Shown one piece after another: positions 35,578 to 45,003 of a stretch of DNA of 64,000 nucleotides. The translations under genes and the position numbers were made by a program. The notes beneath the pieces are model-generated. The model made no database searches. It was given only the letters and a program-made list of their open reading frames with translations, and had not been told where the DNA came from. Every line of letters begins with the position of its first letter. Position 1 is the first letter of the stretch. Origin of the DNA: an uncultured Aquimarina sp. (GTDB lineage: Bacteria; Bacteroidota; Bacteroidia; Flavobacteriales; Flavobacteriaceae); the NCBI GenBank assembly GCA_947498705.1, contig CANMLW010000017.1:1-64000 (forward strand). Direction: 5' to 3'.

Positions 35578-35621
35578 TCCTTAAAATTTTAGTATTATAT
35601 CCCCATAGATACTTAGAATCA

Positions 35622-35629
35622 CAAAGATA
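35622..35629 (-). promoter_or_regulatory. Possible -7 element of the CBS-like gene
   Basis: TATCTTTG on the minus strand, 45 nt before the GTG start. No TTG at the normal -33 distance, so support is partial. Confidence 0.3.
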
Positions 35630-35721
35630 CAACCTTGGCTTGTCTATTAATCGTTTTAAAAACCAAAAAATATCTTAAAACATCTTTCGACCTTAAATTA
35701 CTTTTTGGTTAAGTTGTTATT

Positions 35722-36963
35722 TTATTGAAAACGTATAGATTTTGTAGGTGTTATTTTGGTAATAATATAAGATGGTATCAACAGCATCAACACACATAGT
35801 ATAATGGTTCCTACATTAAGTAAAACAATGTGCCCAAAATTTATATATACGGGGGCAGTACTCACATAATATGTTTCTGGATTAAGTTTAATAACTCCAT
35901 AGTTTTCTTGTAGCAGTAATAACCCTATTCCAATGAGGTTACCCCAAAACAACCCTATTAAAATTAAATAGGCTGCATTATACAGAAACACTTTTCGTAT
36001 ACTCCAATTGGTAGTTCCTAAAGCTTTTAAAATTCCTACCATTGGCGTTCGTTCTAATATTAAAACCAATAGTGCCGTAATCATATTAATACCTGCTACC
36101 AAAATAATAATCCCGATGATACCTATAACATTTAAATCAAATAGTTTAAGCCATTCGAAAATAGTCGCATATTTTAAAGAAATGGTTTGACTATCCATTG
36201 TTGATGGAATGTTTTCATAAATTTCTTGTCCTTTTTGATCTATTTTATCAAAATCATCAATAAACACTTCGAAATTACCTATTTGATCCGAAGTCCATTT
36301 ATTCATTTTTCTTACATGCCTGATATCTGCAAACAAGTACAACTCATCAAACTGTTGAAATCCCGAATTATAAATCCCAACTATTTTAAAAACTCTGATA
36401 TAGGGTTTAGAATTAGAGGTCGAATTTTTTTTAAGAAAATATGTTATTGCTTTATCACCAATACCCAACCCCAAACGATTTGCTATATGAGATGACAGTA
36501 ATATTTCTTCATTAAGTTTACCGGTAAAATCTGGTAATCTTCCTTCGATCAAATACTCTTTAAACGTATTCCAGTCATATTGATCATCAACTCCTTTCAC
36601 CACTACCCCATCAAAATCGGTTTCAGTTCTGATAAGCCCCATTTTACTAGCAACCGCCTGTATATGAGTTATCTCTTCGACATCTGTAAATTCTGGATAG
36701 AAATCTTGATTTGATGATATTGGCATGAGTGACTCTACACTACTGTTGTTATCAAAACTAGAAATTATCACATGTCCATTAAACGCGGCAACTTTTTCTC
36801 GTATTTTTCGTTGTAGACCTATACCTGTAGCAACGGTAATCAGCATCATAATCATACCAATTGCAATCGCAAAAATTGCAATTTTTATGATAGGAGTAGA
36901 AATGCTACTTTTATGTTCCTTACCTTTGATAAGGCGTTTGGCAATAAAATATTCAAAATTCAA
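35722..36963 (-). CDS. LolC/LolE-type ABC transporter permease (FtsX family)
   Basis: An inner-membrane permease of the lipoprotein-release/MacB-FtsX family, about 413 aa. It has an N-terminal TM (IIKIAIFAIAIGMIMMLITV), a large periplasmic domain, and three C-terminal TMs, with LERTPMVGILKALGTTNWSI as the cytoplasmic coupling loop. The frame opens to a TTG at 36996, but flavobacterial relatives start as MNFEYFIAKRL-type, which corresponds to a TTG at 36963. No ATG is available near either. The ATPase partner is not in this window. It is head-to-head with the NamZ-like gene, with only 7 bp between starts. Confidence 0.85.
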   Translation of the reverse strand: MNFEYFIAKRLIKGKEHKSSISTPIIKIAIFAIAIGMIMMLITVATGIGLQRKIREKVAAFNGHVIISSFDNNSSVESLMPISSNQDFYPEFTDVEEITHIQAVASKMGLIRTETDFDGVVVKGVDDQYDWNTFKEYLIEGRLPDFTGKLNEEILLSSHIANRLGLGIGDKAITYFLKKNSTSNSKPYIRVFKIVGIYNSGFQQFDELYLFADIRHVRKMNKWTSDQIGNFEVFIDDFDKIDQKGQEIYENIPSTMDSQTISLKYATIFEWLKLFDLNVIGIIGIIILVAGINMITALLVLILERTPMVGILKALGTTNWSIRKVFLYNAAYLILIGLFWGNLIGIGLLLLQENYGVIKLNPETYYVSTAPVYINFGHIVLLNVGTIILCVLMLLIPSYIITKITPTKSIRFQ

Positions 36964-36970
36964 ATTACCT

Positions 36971-38251
36971 ATGGTTTTTGTTAGAACTGTATTCAAAAAT
37001 ACATTATTATTCCTTTTTATACTTTTTATTTCTTGTGTAAGTAAAATAAAAACAGATTTTCTTTCTACTTCATTAGAAAACGAAAACGCTATCTCTGATG
37101 CTTATATTTCAAAAGACACCCTTAAAAATCATCCTACCATTATTGTTGGAGCCAATCTTTTAGATACTTACATCCCTATTTTAGAAGGTAAAAAGGTAGC
37201 CATTATTGGTAATCAAACTTCTGTAATTTTTAAGGATAGTATCACGAATCATAACTATGTTCATCTCGTAGACTCATTATTATCAAAAAACATAGCTATT
37301 AAAAAAGTATTTGCTCCAGAACATGGTTTTAGAGGAAAGGCAGATGCAGGAGAATTGGTTGCAGATGGTAAAGACATTAAAACTGGGCTCCCAATAGTTT
37401 CTCTATATGGAAAAAACAAAAAACCATCCCCAGAATCTTTAACTGGTATCGACATTGTTGTTTTTGATATACAAGATGTAGGTGTTCGTTTCTACACCTA
37501 TATTTCTACATTACATTATGTTATGCAGGCATGTGCAGAAAGTAATATTCCTGTATTGATATTGGATCGTCCTAATCCAAATGCTTTTTATATAGACGGC
37601 CCTACTCTAGAGCCTGCACATTCTAGTTTTGTAGGCGTGCACCCGATACCGTTGGTTCACGGAATGACTATAGGAGAATATGCGCAAATGATTAACGGAG
37701 AAGGTTGGCTTGGTCAAGATTTACAATGTAAAATTACCATTATTCCTATTAAAAATTACACACATACCTCATCATATAGTTTACCTATTCGTCCTTCACC
37801 CAACTTACCAAACGATGTAGCAATCAACCTATATCCTAGCCTTGGTTTTTTTGAAGGGACGACTATCAATGCAGGAAGAGGTACCGAAATGCAGTTTCAA
37901 ATTTTTGGGTCTCCTGATTTGGCAGTAGATCGATATGATTTTGCTTATACGCCTCAGCCAAATTTTGGAGCCAAATATCCTAAACATAGAAGTGAAGTAT
38001 GCTATGGTAAAGATTTGAGAAAAGTTAAACCATTAGACTCTATACATCTGGACTGGCTTATTAATGCCTACAAAAACTCAAATGCAAAAGATAAATTTTT
38101 CAACACCAAATCGTTTACCATTCATGCAGGGACAGAAAAATTACAACAACAAATAGAAGAAGGACTTACATCGCAACAAATTAAAGATTCCTGGCAGGAT
38201 GATTTGGAAAACTTCAAAAAAATAAGAGATCAATATTTACTTTATAAATAA
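36971..38251 (+). CDS. namZ: NamZ-like exo-beta-N-acetylmuramidase (DUF1343) lipoprotein
   Basis: 426 aa from the ATG at 36971. The lipobox is LFISC (about Cys20), so it is envelope-anchored. Conserved DUF1343 blocks: FAPEHGFRGKADAGE, DIVVFDIQDVGVRFYTYIST, ILDRPNPN, HGMTIGEYAQMINGEGW, and PSPNLPNDVAINLYPSLGFF. The family (GH171) removes terminal N-acetylmuramate from peptidoglycan fragments for recycling. The frame is open upstream to 36725, but that part overlaps the permease on the other strand and lacks family similarity. Confidence 0.9.
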   Translation: MVFVRTVFKNTLLFLFILFISCVSKIKTDFLSTSLENENAISDAYISKDTLKNHPTIIVGANLLDTYIPILEGKKVAIIGNQTSVIFKDSITNHNYVHLVDSLLSKNIAIKKVFAPEHGFRGKADAGELVADGKDIKTGLPIVSLYGKNKKPSPESLTGIDIVVFDIQDVGVRFYTYISTLHYVMQACAESNIPVLILDRPNPNAFYIDGPTLEPAHSSFVGVHPIPLVHGMTIGEYAQMINGEGWLGQDLQCKITIIPIKNYTHTSSYSLPIRPSPNLPNDVAINLYPSLGFFEGTTINAGRGTEMQFQIFGSPDLAVDRYDFAYTPQPNFGAKYPKHRSEVCYGKDLRKVKPLDSIHLDWLINAYKNSNAKDKFFNTKSFTIHAGTEKLQQQIEEGLTSQQIKDSWQDDLENFKKIRDQYLLYK

Positions 38252-38535
38252 ATTACATTATCGCTGGAAGTATAGCATTTATATGTAAAAAAATAAGATA
38301 ACTCATAATTTTTCAAGAATATCCAAAACGATCAACACTAATATTTTTGTGGTATGAGTAATTTTTGATCTTTTTTTTATTAGTAAATATTGAAATTTTC
38401 GATAATGAAAGTCAATTCGCTGAAAAAAAGAACCTTAGTGTTAATTCTAAAATAGAAAAAGAAATTACCTTTATCTCCAAAATTCATTCTTAACTAGTTA
38501 TAAAACTTAAGAGTAAAAATATCTACGTCTTGAAA

Positions 38536-40740
38536 ATGCACAAAAAAAACACCTCATTTTATATTGCAATGACAAATAGTAAGATCGTCAAAGTCACATT
38601 GTTTTTTTTTACATTTTTATCTTTATGCATGTACGGCCAGGTAGATAATAAAAATAATATTTCTATTATTTACGATATTCAAGAAGAAGCTAAAATAATT
38701 AAAGAATTAAGTGATTTAACAAATAAAGCAATCGATGGACCAAATGTTAATGGGGTTTATGAAAAAGTTAGCAAACATTTGAAACCCAAAAAAAACAGGA
38801 GTACTCAATTTAAAGCTAATTTACATCTAATACTTGCTTCGTACTTCAACAAAATATCTCAATTTGACACTTCTATTTATCATGCACAAAGTGTTTTAGA
38901 ATTAAAAACTTTCAGAAACGATTCTATAAAACATAATTTTTACGGATTAGCATACAATAGATTGGGAGTAGTCAATGGAAAAATGGGGCTGATAGAGAAA
39001 GCAAAAAAATGGCATCTAAAAGGTATTGAAGTAGCCCAAAAATATGACGATAAACGAATTTACTACATGAATAGTTTTGGGCTTGCCAATAGGCTTTCTA
39101 ACTTATCTTCTAATTCGCCAGATTTGAATGCAGCTCTGGAGCTTTATAAAAAGTGTTCTGAATATAACGAACATAAAAAAATGGTCTTTGGATCTTTAAT
39201 CAACATTGCCACAATATATGGAGCCCAAGGAGACCATATCGAAGCTGCTAAGTATCTGAAAAAAGCACTTGAAATTTGTAAAAAAAATAATGATTCTCGT
39301 TGTATAAGTAATATTTCATTCAATCTAGGAATAATTTATAAAAAACAAGATAACTTACCTCTTGCCCTAGAATCAATTAGCGAATCTATAAAAATTGCAA
39401 AAAATAATGGTTTTGATCGTATGCAAATCATGGGGTATTTGGAAAAAGGTCGGGTTTTATCCCTTTTAAAAAAATACGAAGAAGGCGAGGTTTTAATTTT
39501 TAAAGCACTCGATAAAGCAAAAGAACTAAACTTACTCGATAACCAGAAAGCAATCTATTTTAGATTAAAAGAAATTGCTATTTTGCAAAATGATTATAAA
39601 AAAGCTCTTGATTATAGTGAAAAATTCAATGAAGTCTCTGATTCTATCAAAACACTTGACAAGGATAATGAAATAAGTGAATTAGAAGTAAAGTACGAAA
39701 CACTTAAAAAAGAAAAAGAAATAAAAGTCCTTCAGGTCGAAAACACTAACCGAAAATTAGAATTATCGAATCAAAAAGAAGCTTTCAAAAACCTAAAACT
39801 GCAACAAGAGGTCAAAGAAATAGAGAATAGAAATCAAATTTTGGCCATTCAAAATGCTTCTGAAAAAAAAGCTAATGAAATTAACCTCTTAAAAAAGGAT
39901 CAGGAACTTCAGGAAGCTAGCTTGATTCGACAAAAAAGCATTAAAAATATCATTTTATACTCATTTTTAATTATTCTCATACCTATTGTTGGTCTGTTGT
40001 TTATTTATTATCAAAAACTGCAAACTCAAAGTCAGCTAAATCAAAAAGAAAAAGAAGTTAGTCAACAAAAAATAACGACTTTACTTAAAGATCAGGAATT
40101 GAAGGTGATCAAGGCTAGTATAGAAGGTCAGGATAGAGAAAGAAAACGAGTTGCACAAGAACTTCATGATAGCATTGGAGGTAATCTGGCAGCTATTAAA
40201 CTTCAGCTTAACAATCCAAAAATAGACGAGCAACAATATATTAAAGCTGTTAACAACCAAATAGATGACACATATCAACAAGTAAGAAATTTATCTCATA
40301 ACCTAATACCAAAAAAATTTAGTAAAAATAATTTCTGTGATGTACTAGAAGAGTATATCAACAATATTGGTAATGCCAGTAACATAAAAACATCTTTTGC
40401 TGTTTATCCAAGAAAAGATATCGATAAACTTGAAGAAGAACTACAATTCGAGGTTTTTAAGATTATTCAAGAATTAATCACCAACACTATTAAACATGCC
40501 CAAGCAAATGCTGTTGAGTTGCATCTTAATCTGGCAGACAATAATGTCTTAAATGTAATTTTTGAAGATAATGGTGTTGGATTTAACTCTAATAAACAAG
40601 CTCTTGGTATAGGATTGACCAATATACAAAGTAGATTAGAAAAAATTTATGGGTCTTTGATCATCGACTCGCGAAAAGGAAGAGGTACTATAATCAATAT
40701 AGAAATCGCCAATACCAAACCTATTGCTTATTCCTCTTAA
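38536..40740 (+). CDS. TPR-sensor histidine kinase (HisKA_3/LuxR-type), orphan
   Basis: About 734 aa from the ATG at 38536; an ATG at 38569 that starts right before the signal peptide (VKVTLFFFTFLSLCMYGQ) is equally possible. A periplasmic TPR array runs to about residue 350, then a coiled coil rich in Glu/Lys (about 375-470), a transmembrane helix (IILYSFLIILIPIVGLLFIY), and HisKA_3. The phospho-acceptor is His544 in ERKRVAQELHDSIGGNLAAI. The ATPase domain has N- and G-boxes (LITNTIKHAQA; FEDNGVGF; GIGLTNIQSRL). No response regulator gene is adjacent, so the partner must be elsewhere. Confidence 0.92.
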   Translation: MHKKNTSFYIAMTNSKIVKVTLFFFTFLSLCMYGQVDNKNNISIIYDIQEEAKIIKELSDLTNKAIDGPNVNGVYEKVSKHLKPKKNRSTQFKANLHLILASYFNKISQFDTSIYHAQSVLELKTFRNDSIKHNFYGLAYNRLGVVNGKMGLIEKAKKWHLKGIEVAQKYDDKRIYYMNSFGLANRLSNLSSNSPDLNAALELYKKCSEYNEHKKMVFGSLINIATIYGAQGDHIEAAKYLKKALEICKKNNDSRCISNISFNLGIIYKKQDNLPLALESISESIKIAKNNGFDRMQIMGYLEKGRVLSLLKKYEEGEVLIFKALDKAKELNLLDNQKAIYFRLKEIAILQNDYKKALDYSEKFNEVSDSIKTLDKDNEISELEVKYETLKKEKEIKVLQVENTNRKLELSNQKEAFKNLKLQQEVKEIENRNQILAIQNASEKKANEINLLKKDQELQEASLIRQKSIKNIILYSFLIILIPIVGLLFIYYQKLQTQSQLNQKEKEVSQQKITTLLKDQELKVIKASIEGQDRERKRVAQELHDSIGGNLAAIKLQLNNPKIDEQQYIKAVNNQIDDTYQQVRNLSHNLIPKKFSKNNFCDVLEEYINNIGNASNIKTSFAVYPRKDIDKLEEELQFEVFKIIQELITNTIKHAQANAVELHLNLADNNVLNVIFEDNGVGFNSNKQALGIGLTNIQSRLEKIYGSLIIDSRKGRGTIINIEIANTKPIAYSS

Positions 40741-40858
40741 TTCGAAAAATTACTAAATTTTAAAAAAACCTTAAAATCTGGATAGTAATCAAAGCCTTCT
40801 ATTTTCTAAAATTTTCACTCATGCATGGGGTTACTAATTTCAAATAATCAATATATTT

Positions 40859-41350
40859 TCACAAAAGTTTTTCCTTCATTTTTTCTACAATCCTATACGC
40901 AGCAGGACAAATCTCGATATTCTTCATGGTAAGATTTGATATTTGGTGAAATTTTTTGCGATCTGTATGAGGGTATTCTCTACAGGCTTTTGGCCTTACC
41001 TCATAAATAGAACAATAGTTATCTACTCCTAAAAAAGTACATGGTGTTTGTTGCAACACCAAATCACCATCTTCATCAGTGCGCAAATATTTTTCTTCAA
41101 ACTGCCAAGGTTTTAATCTAAAAAACTTAGCAATTCGTTCTACATCTTTAACCGTAAATAATGGCCCCGTGGTCTTACAACAATTTGCACATTCTAGACA
41201 ATCTGTACGTTCAAATTCATCATCGTGCAATTCTTGCATCATATGATCCAACTTCTTGGGTGTCTTTTTTTTAAGTTTCGCAAAGAATTTTTTGTTTTCG
41301 TTATGCTTATCTTTGGCCAGCTTTGGTAATTGATTTATGAATTCTTGCAT
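40859..41350 (-). CDS. YkgJ-family cysteine-cluster protein
   Basis: A 163-aa cytoplasmic protein with the zinc/iron chelatase-type cluster: ECANCCKTTGPLF (CxxCC), then CTFLGVDNYCSIYEVRPKAC and CREYPHT. The family probably binds a metal or Fe-S centre; function is unknown. Convergent with the kinase gene and divergent from the methyltransferase gene. Confidence 0.88.
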   Translation of the reverse strand: MQEFINQLPKLAKDKHNENKKFFAKLKKKTPKKLDHMMQELHDDEFERTDCLECANCCKTTGPLFTVKDVERIAKFFRLKPWQFEEKYLRTDEDGDLVLQQTPCTFLGVDNYCSIYEVRPKACREYPHTDRKKFHQISNLTMKNIEICPAAYRIVEKMKEKLL

Positions 41351-41454
41351 GCAACAAAAATACGTTTTTTAAACTTCTAACTATTATATAGTGTATACTA
41401 TCGTTCTATATTCAAACCTTTGCTTTTAAATTTAGTAACAAATCATCTTACATC

Positions 41455-42171
41455 ATGAGCAACGATATTTTTGGGTCAGCTATTAAGGACTATTATAACA
41501 AACAATATACAGAAGATATTATAGTACAAGCAAATGATTTTGATGATGATCACATACCTATCCCATACCTTTTTAGAACCTATTCTGAAATGCCTAAAAT
41601 AGAACAAAAGGCATTGGACCTTGCTATCGGCAAAGTTCTTGATGTTGGTTGCGGAGCAGGAAGTCATAGTTTATATCTTCAAAACGACAGAAAACTAAAT
41701 GTAAAAGCTATAGATATCTCTGAAGGTGCCATCGAAGTATGTAAAAATTTAGGAATACAACAAGCAGAAGTACAAAACATTTTTAACACCCCTTCTTCTT
41801 CCTATGACACTATACTTTTTTTAATGAATGGAAGCGGCATTATAGGCACACTTGCTTCTATCGACCTGTTTTTCAATAAACTAAAAACATTACTTAGCTC
41901 CAAAGGACAGGTATTAATCGATTCATCTGATATATCATATCTTTTTCAGGATGAAGATGGAGGGTTTTGGGTAGACGCTTCTGCAGGGTACTATGGTGAG
42001 ATGCGTTACAGATTAGTTTATAAAAATCAATCATCTAATGAATTTGATTGGTTGTATATCGATTACAATACGTTACAAAATGCAGCCAATGCAAATGGAT
42101 TTTTATGCGAATTAATTCTTGAAGGAGAACACAATGATTACTTAGCTAGGCTAACACTAGCTAACTTATAA
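41455..42171 (+). CDS. Class I SAM-dependent methyltransferase
   Basis: 238 aa. Motif I is KVLDVGCGAGSHSLYLQ (about residues 61-77), followed by motif II (VKAIDISEGAIEVCKNLGI) and DTILFLMNGSGIIG. The substrate is not apparent. It starts 104 bp after the divergent YkgJ gene and ends 10 bp before the AlkB gene, so the two are likely co-transcribed. Confidence 0.88.
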   Translation: MSNDIFGSAIKDYYNKQYTEDIIVQANDFDDDHIPIPYLFRTYSEMPKIEQKALDLAIGKVLDVGCGAGSHSLYLQNDRKLNVKAIDISEGAIEVCKNLGIQQAEVQNIFNTPSSSYDTILFLMNGSGIIGTLASIDLFFNKLKTLLSSKGQVLIDSSDISYLFQDEDGGFWVDASAGYYGEMRYRLVYKNQSSNEFDWLYIDYNTLQNAANANGFLCELILEGEHNDYLARLTLANL

Positions 42172-42181
42172 TAGTATAGAC

Positions 42182-42802
42182 ATGAGTTTAAGTTTATTTA
42201 ATACTGATGATCAACCAATTCGGTTAGAAATGCAGAATGCAGACGTATTGTATTACCCAAACTTCTTTACTTTAGAAGAATCAAATAAACTTTTTAATAC
42301 ATTACTCAACACCATACAATGGCAACAAGATGACATTACTGTTTTTGGAAAAACATACCCGCAACCTCGTCTTACAGCTCTATACGCAAACAACAATATC
42401 CCTTATAAATATTCTAATATTACTATGCATCCAAAACCCTTTACGAAAGAGTTAATTTGGATAAAAGAAAAAATCGAAAATATAGCTTCATGCCAATTTA
42501 CTGGTTGCCTGTTAAATTTATATCGTACAGGTAAGGATAGTAATGGTTGGCACTCGGATGATGAAAAAGAATTAGGAGAATTTCCTGTAATTGCCTCCTT
42601 AAGTTTGGGGCAAGCACGTTGGTTTCATTTTAAACATAAAAGCAATAAAAAGCTACAACAAAAAATATTACTTGAACCAGGTAGTTTACTTATTATGAAA
42701 GGAGAAACTCAAAAATACTGGCTGCATCAAATTCCGAAAACTTCAAAAAAAATTACTCCTAGAATAAACCTTACTTTTAGAGTGTTTTTTGCATCCTTGT
42801 AA
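42182..42802 (+). CDS. AlkB-like 2-oxoglutarate/Fe(II) dioxygenase
   Basis: 206 aa, normal for single-domain AlkB (AlkB/ALKBH2 type). The iron ligands lie in NGWHSDDEKELG (HxD) and the distal His in YWLHQIP. The 2-oxoglutarate arginine lies in KITPRINLTFR. The substrate-loop region PQPRLTALY is family-typical. It repairs alkylated bases such as 1-methyladenine and 3-methylcytosine by oxidative demethylation. Downstream of the methyltransferase with a 10-bp gap. Confidence 0.92.
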   Translation: MSLSLFNTDDQPIRLEMQNADVLYYPNFFTLEESNKLFNTLLNTIQWQQDDITVFGKTYPQPRLTALYANNNIPYKYSNITMHPKPFTKELIWIKEKIENIASCQFTGCLLNLYRTGKDSNGWHSDDEKELGEFPVIASLSLGQARWFHFKHKSNKKLQQKILLEPGSLLIMKGETQKYWLHQIPKTSKKITPRINLTFRVFFASL

Positions 42803-43152
42803 AATATCACTTTGCTCCTTATCTCAAAAACGACAATACCTAAATACATGATTTACATTGATTAAAACGGGGAGATATTAGCTTATTAATTTAATTTTTG
42901 TAACTTTAAAAGTGTTAAAATGTAAGTTTGATGTAAATACTTAGTCAAAAAGAGCCTTAAAGCTGAGTGCTTCTTTTTATTTAGAAGTTAAGAAAAATTA
43001 CCTCTCTTCAACTTTGTAAGCAAAGGTATGTTCTTAATTCACTAGATCACTTTAATTACACATACAACTACTTTATTTACAATAAAATAAGCTTTAGAGC
43101 ATTATAAACTAAAGCAATTTGCTTACATCTAACTCATGCTAAAAAGAAATCT
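42803..43152. other. Intergenic region upstream of AraC regulator
   Basis: About 350 bp without an ORF. It contains one promoter candidate (42898-42930), which implies a leader of roughly 215 nt. I found no stable terminator for alkB. Confidence 0.35.
42898..42930 (+). promoter_or_regulatory. Candidate promoter of the AraC gene
   Basis: TTG at 42898-42900, 22 nt, then TAAGTTTG at 42923-42930. It matches the consensus at long spacing. Confidence 0.35.
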
Positions 43153-44013
43153 ATGATTCGTTACTCCTTACATGAAACTTTTGTAGTAAATCAATACACA
43201 CTGGATAAATGGGAAGCAAGGCCACACAATCAAAATTATTTTGAAATTATTTTCATCAAAAAAGGAAGTGGACACCACACTATCAATGACATAAGATTTC
43301 CTTATGAAGAAAATAATATCTTTTTACTTGCACCAGAAGACACACACCACTTTGAAATTATTGATCAAACTCATTTTACTTTTTTCAAATTTACAGAGCT
43401 CTTATTTTCGAATAAAGTAAATCTTCCAGATAGAAAATGCTGGTTACAGCGTATCGAACAACTTTTACATCAACCTAATATTATTCCGGGAGATGTTATT
43501 TCTCATGAGATAGACAGAAATGTAATCTGGAATATACATAACCTGGTGTTAGATGAATTTAAGAATGAAAAAGTGTACTACCAGGAAATAATTTCAAATG
43601 CGATCAGTACTATACTTAGTATCATTGTACGTAATATTTCTGAAAAATATGATACCAATCAAAAAGATATTCATGTAAACCATAGAAAAATTGATATGAT
43701 ATTAAGTCATATCAGACAAAATGCTTATGACAACGCTCTTACCAAAATTAGTTTTTTAGCAGAAAAATTCGGAATGTCACAAAGCTCTATTAGTAGTTAT
43801 TTTAAAAGAAAAACAGGAGAATCTATTCATCAATATGTTACCAAATACAAAATGAAGTTAGTAGAATATCGTCTGTTGTACACAGAATTCACTATTGCCG
43901 AAATTGCTTATCAAATGGGATATACCGATGAAAGTCATCTCACCAAAACATTCAAAAAGCATTTTTCTATGTCACCAAGGCAATATCGAAAAGAGACTAT
44001 TGAGAATAAATAG
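43153..44013 (+). CDS. AraC-family regulator with cupin sensor domain
   Basis: 286 aa. The N-terminal cupin-like arm (about residues 15-100) has NYFEIIFIKKGSGHHTINDI and FLLAPEDTHHFEI. The C-terminal AraC HTH pair (about 190-282) includes KISFLAEKFGMSQSSISSYF and FTIAEIAYQMGYTDESHLTK. It probably senses a small ligand in the cupin pocket. It ends only 3 bp from the convergent S1/P1 nuclease stop, with no terminator between. Confidence 0.9.
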   Translation: MIRYSLHETFVVNQYTLDKWEARPHNQNYFEIIFIKKGSGHHTINDIRFPYEENNIFLLAPEDTHHFEIIDQTHFTFFKFTELLFSNKVNLPDRKCWLQRIEQLLHQPNIIPGDVISHEIDRNVIWNIHNLVLDEFKNEKVYYQEIISNAISTILSIIVRNISEKYDTNQKDIHVNHRKIDMILSHIRQNAYDNALTKISFLAEKFGMSQSSISSYFKRKTGESIHQYVTKYKMKLVEYRLLYTEFTIAEIAYQMGYTDESHLTKTFKKHFSMSPRQYRKETIENK

Positions 44014-44016
44014 ATA

Positions 44017-44799
44017 TTACCCAAAAATTTCGTTAAGTATTTTTGCTAACCTGATACCTCCTTTTTGCAACTGCGAACGTACTATAGGAAAATAATTATA
44101 CATATATCTATAACTTAATTTTTCTCCAACATTTGCAGAAGCATATACTTTTTTAGCTAAATGCTGTGAATCATACACCCAGTCAATGATAGATCCTTTT
44201 TGAATTTCTATGATTTGTGTTTTTGATAAAGCCGTTGTATTATCAGACAATTCTGTATAACTCATACCATAATAATCTATCATATCGCTATCCCATACTC
44301 TATGCAAGTTTGAGCCATCTTTAAACCACCTTACCTGAATATCATTCCCTCCTTTATCTTCTCCTCTACCTACATGCAAAGGTTGGTGCAAATCTCCAAC
44401 AAAATGAATTAACATTTTTAAATAAAACACTTTATCTTTTCGAAGAGTCTTTTTATCCTTTAGTATTTTAACACAGGTCTCTATTGCCTGTATGAGATCT
44501 CCGTGTTCACTACGGGTTTCTTCTTTATATTCTTCATCAAAAGGAAAATTAACATAATGCCAGGAACCGTATTTCTTATAGCTATCATCACTTTTAATTT
44601 CATCGGCAAAAGTGGATACAAATGCCATACTTTGCCCATCAAGAAGTTTATGAATAGCTCGTTTAGTTTTTTTTGTTAAGTATTTATCTGCTATTTGACC
44701 TGTAGCCCTGTGTCCCGTTTTTCCCCAATCATATGAGTATGAAAACATCGGTTTTAATACCATAAGTAAAAATAGTATCCAAATATATTGAAGTTTCAT
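44017..44799 (-). CDS. S1/P1-type nuclease, secreted
   Basis: 260 aa. The signal peptide ends near MFSYSYD; the mature protein begins DWGKTGHRATGQIADKYL, with the Trp close to the N-terminus that ligates zinc in this family. Other zinc ligands: GSWHYVNFP, HFVGDLHQPLHVGRGEDKGG, and DIQVRWFKDGSNLHRVWDSD. It degrades single-stranded DNA and RNA outside the cytoplasm, probably for phosphate or nucleotide scavenging. It stands alone. Confidence 0.93.
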   Translation of the reverse strand: MKLQYIWILFLLMVLKPMFSYSYDWGKTGHRATGQIADKYLTKKTKRAIHKLLDGQSMAFVSTFADEIKSDDSYKKYGSWHYVNFPFDEEYKEETRSEHGDLIQAIETCVKILKDKKTLRKDKVFYLKMLIHFVGDLHQPLHVGRGEDKGGNDIQVRWFKDGSNLHRVWDSDMIDYYGMSYTELSDNTTALSKTQIIEIQKGSIIDWVYDSQHLAKKVYASANVGEKLSYRYMYNYFPIVRSQLQKGGIRLAKILNEIFG

Positions 44800-44816
44800 T
44801 TGCTTAAATTTTGAGA

Positions 44817-44824
44817 CAAAGATA
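44817..44824 (-). promoter_or_regulatory. Possible -7 element of the S1/P1 nuclease gene
   Basis: TATCTTTG on the minus strand, 18 nt before the ATG. No matching -33 TTG, so the support is partial. Confidence 0.3.
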
Positions 44825-45003
44825 AAAAAGGGTATGTTAGTGATTCGTTAAATTATGGTAGCTACAAAAAAATAAAATAAAACGGTACCATAAGGTGTTT
44901 ATATAGTAGAGCATGCTTATCACTTTTACCGTTTCTTAATTTTTATTATTGATTATTTTTGATGGCATTCATATTAATTATATAGATATACCCCACGTCG
45001 TTT

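Noticed and set aside
36725..36970. Upstream extension of the NamZ-like gene
   Set aside because: It is the antisense of the permease N-terminus; the lipoprotein signal begins at 36971.
44014..44016. Possible terminator between the convergent AraC and S1/P1 genes
   Set aside because: Only 3 bp separate the stop codons and no hairpin spans them convincingly.
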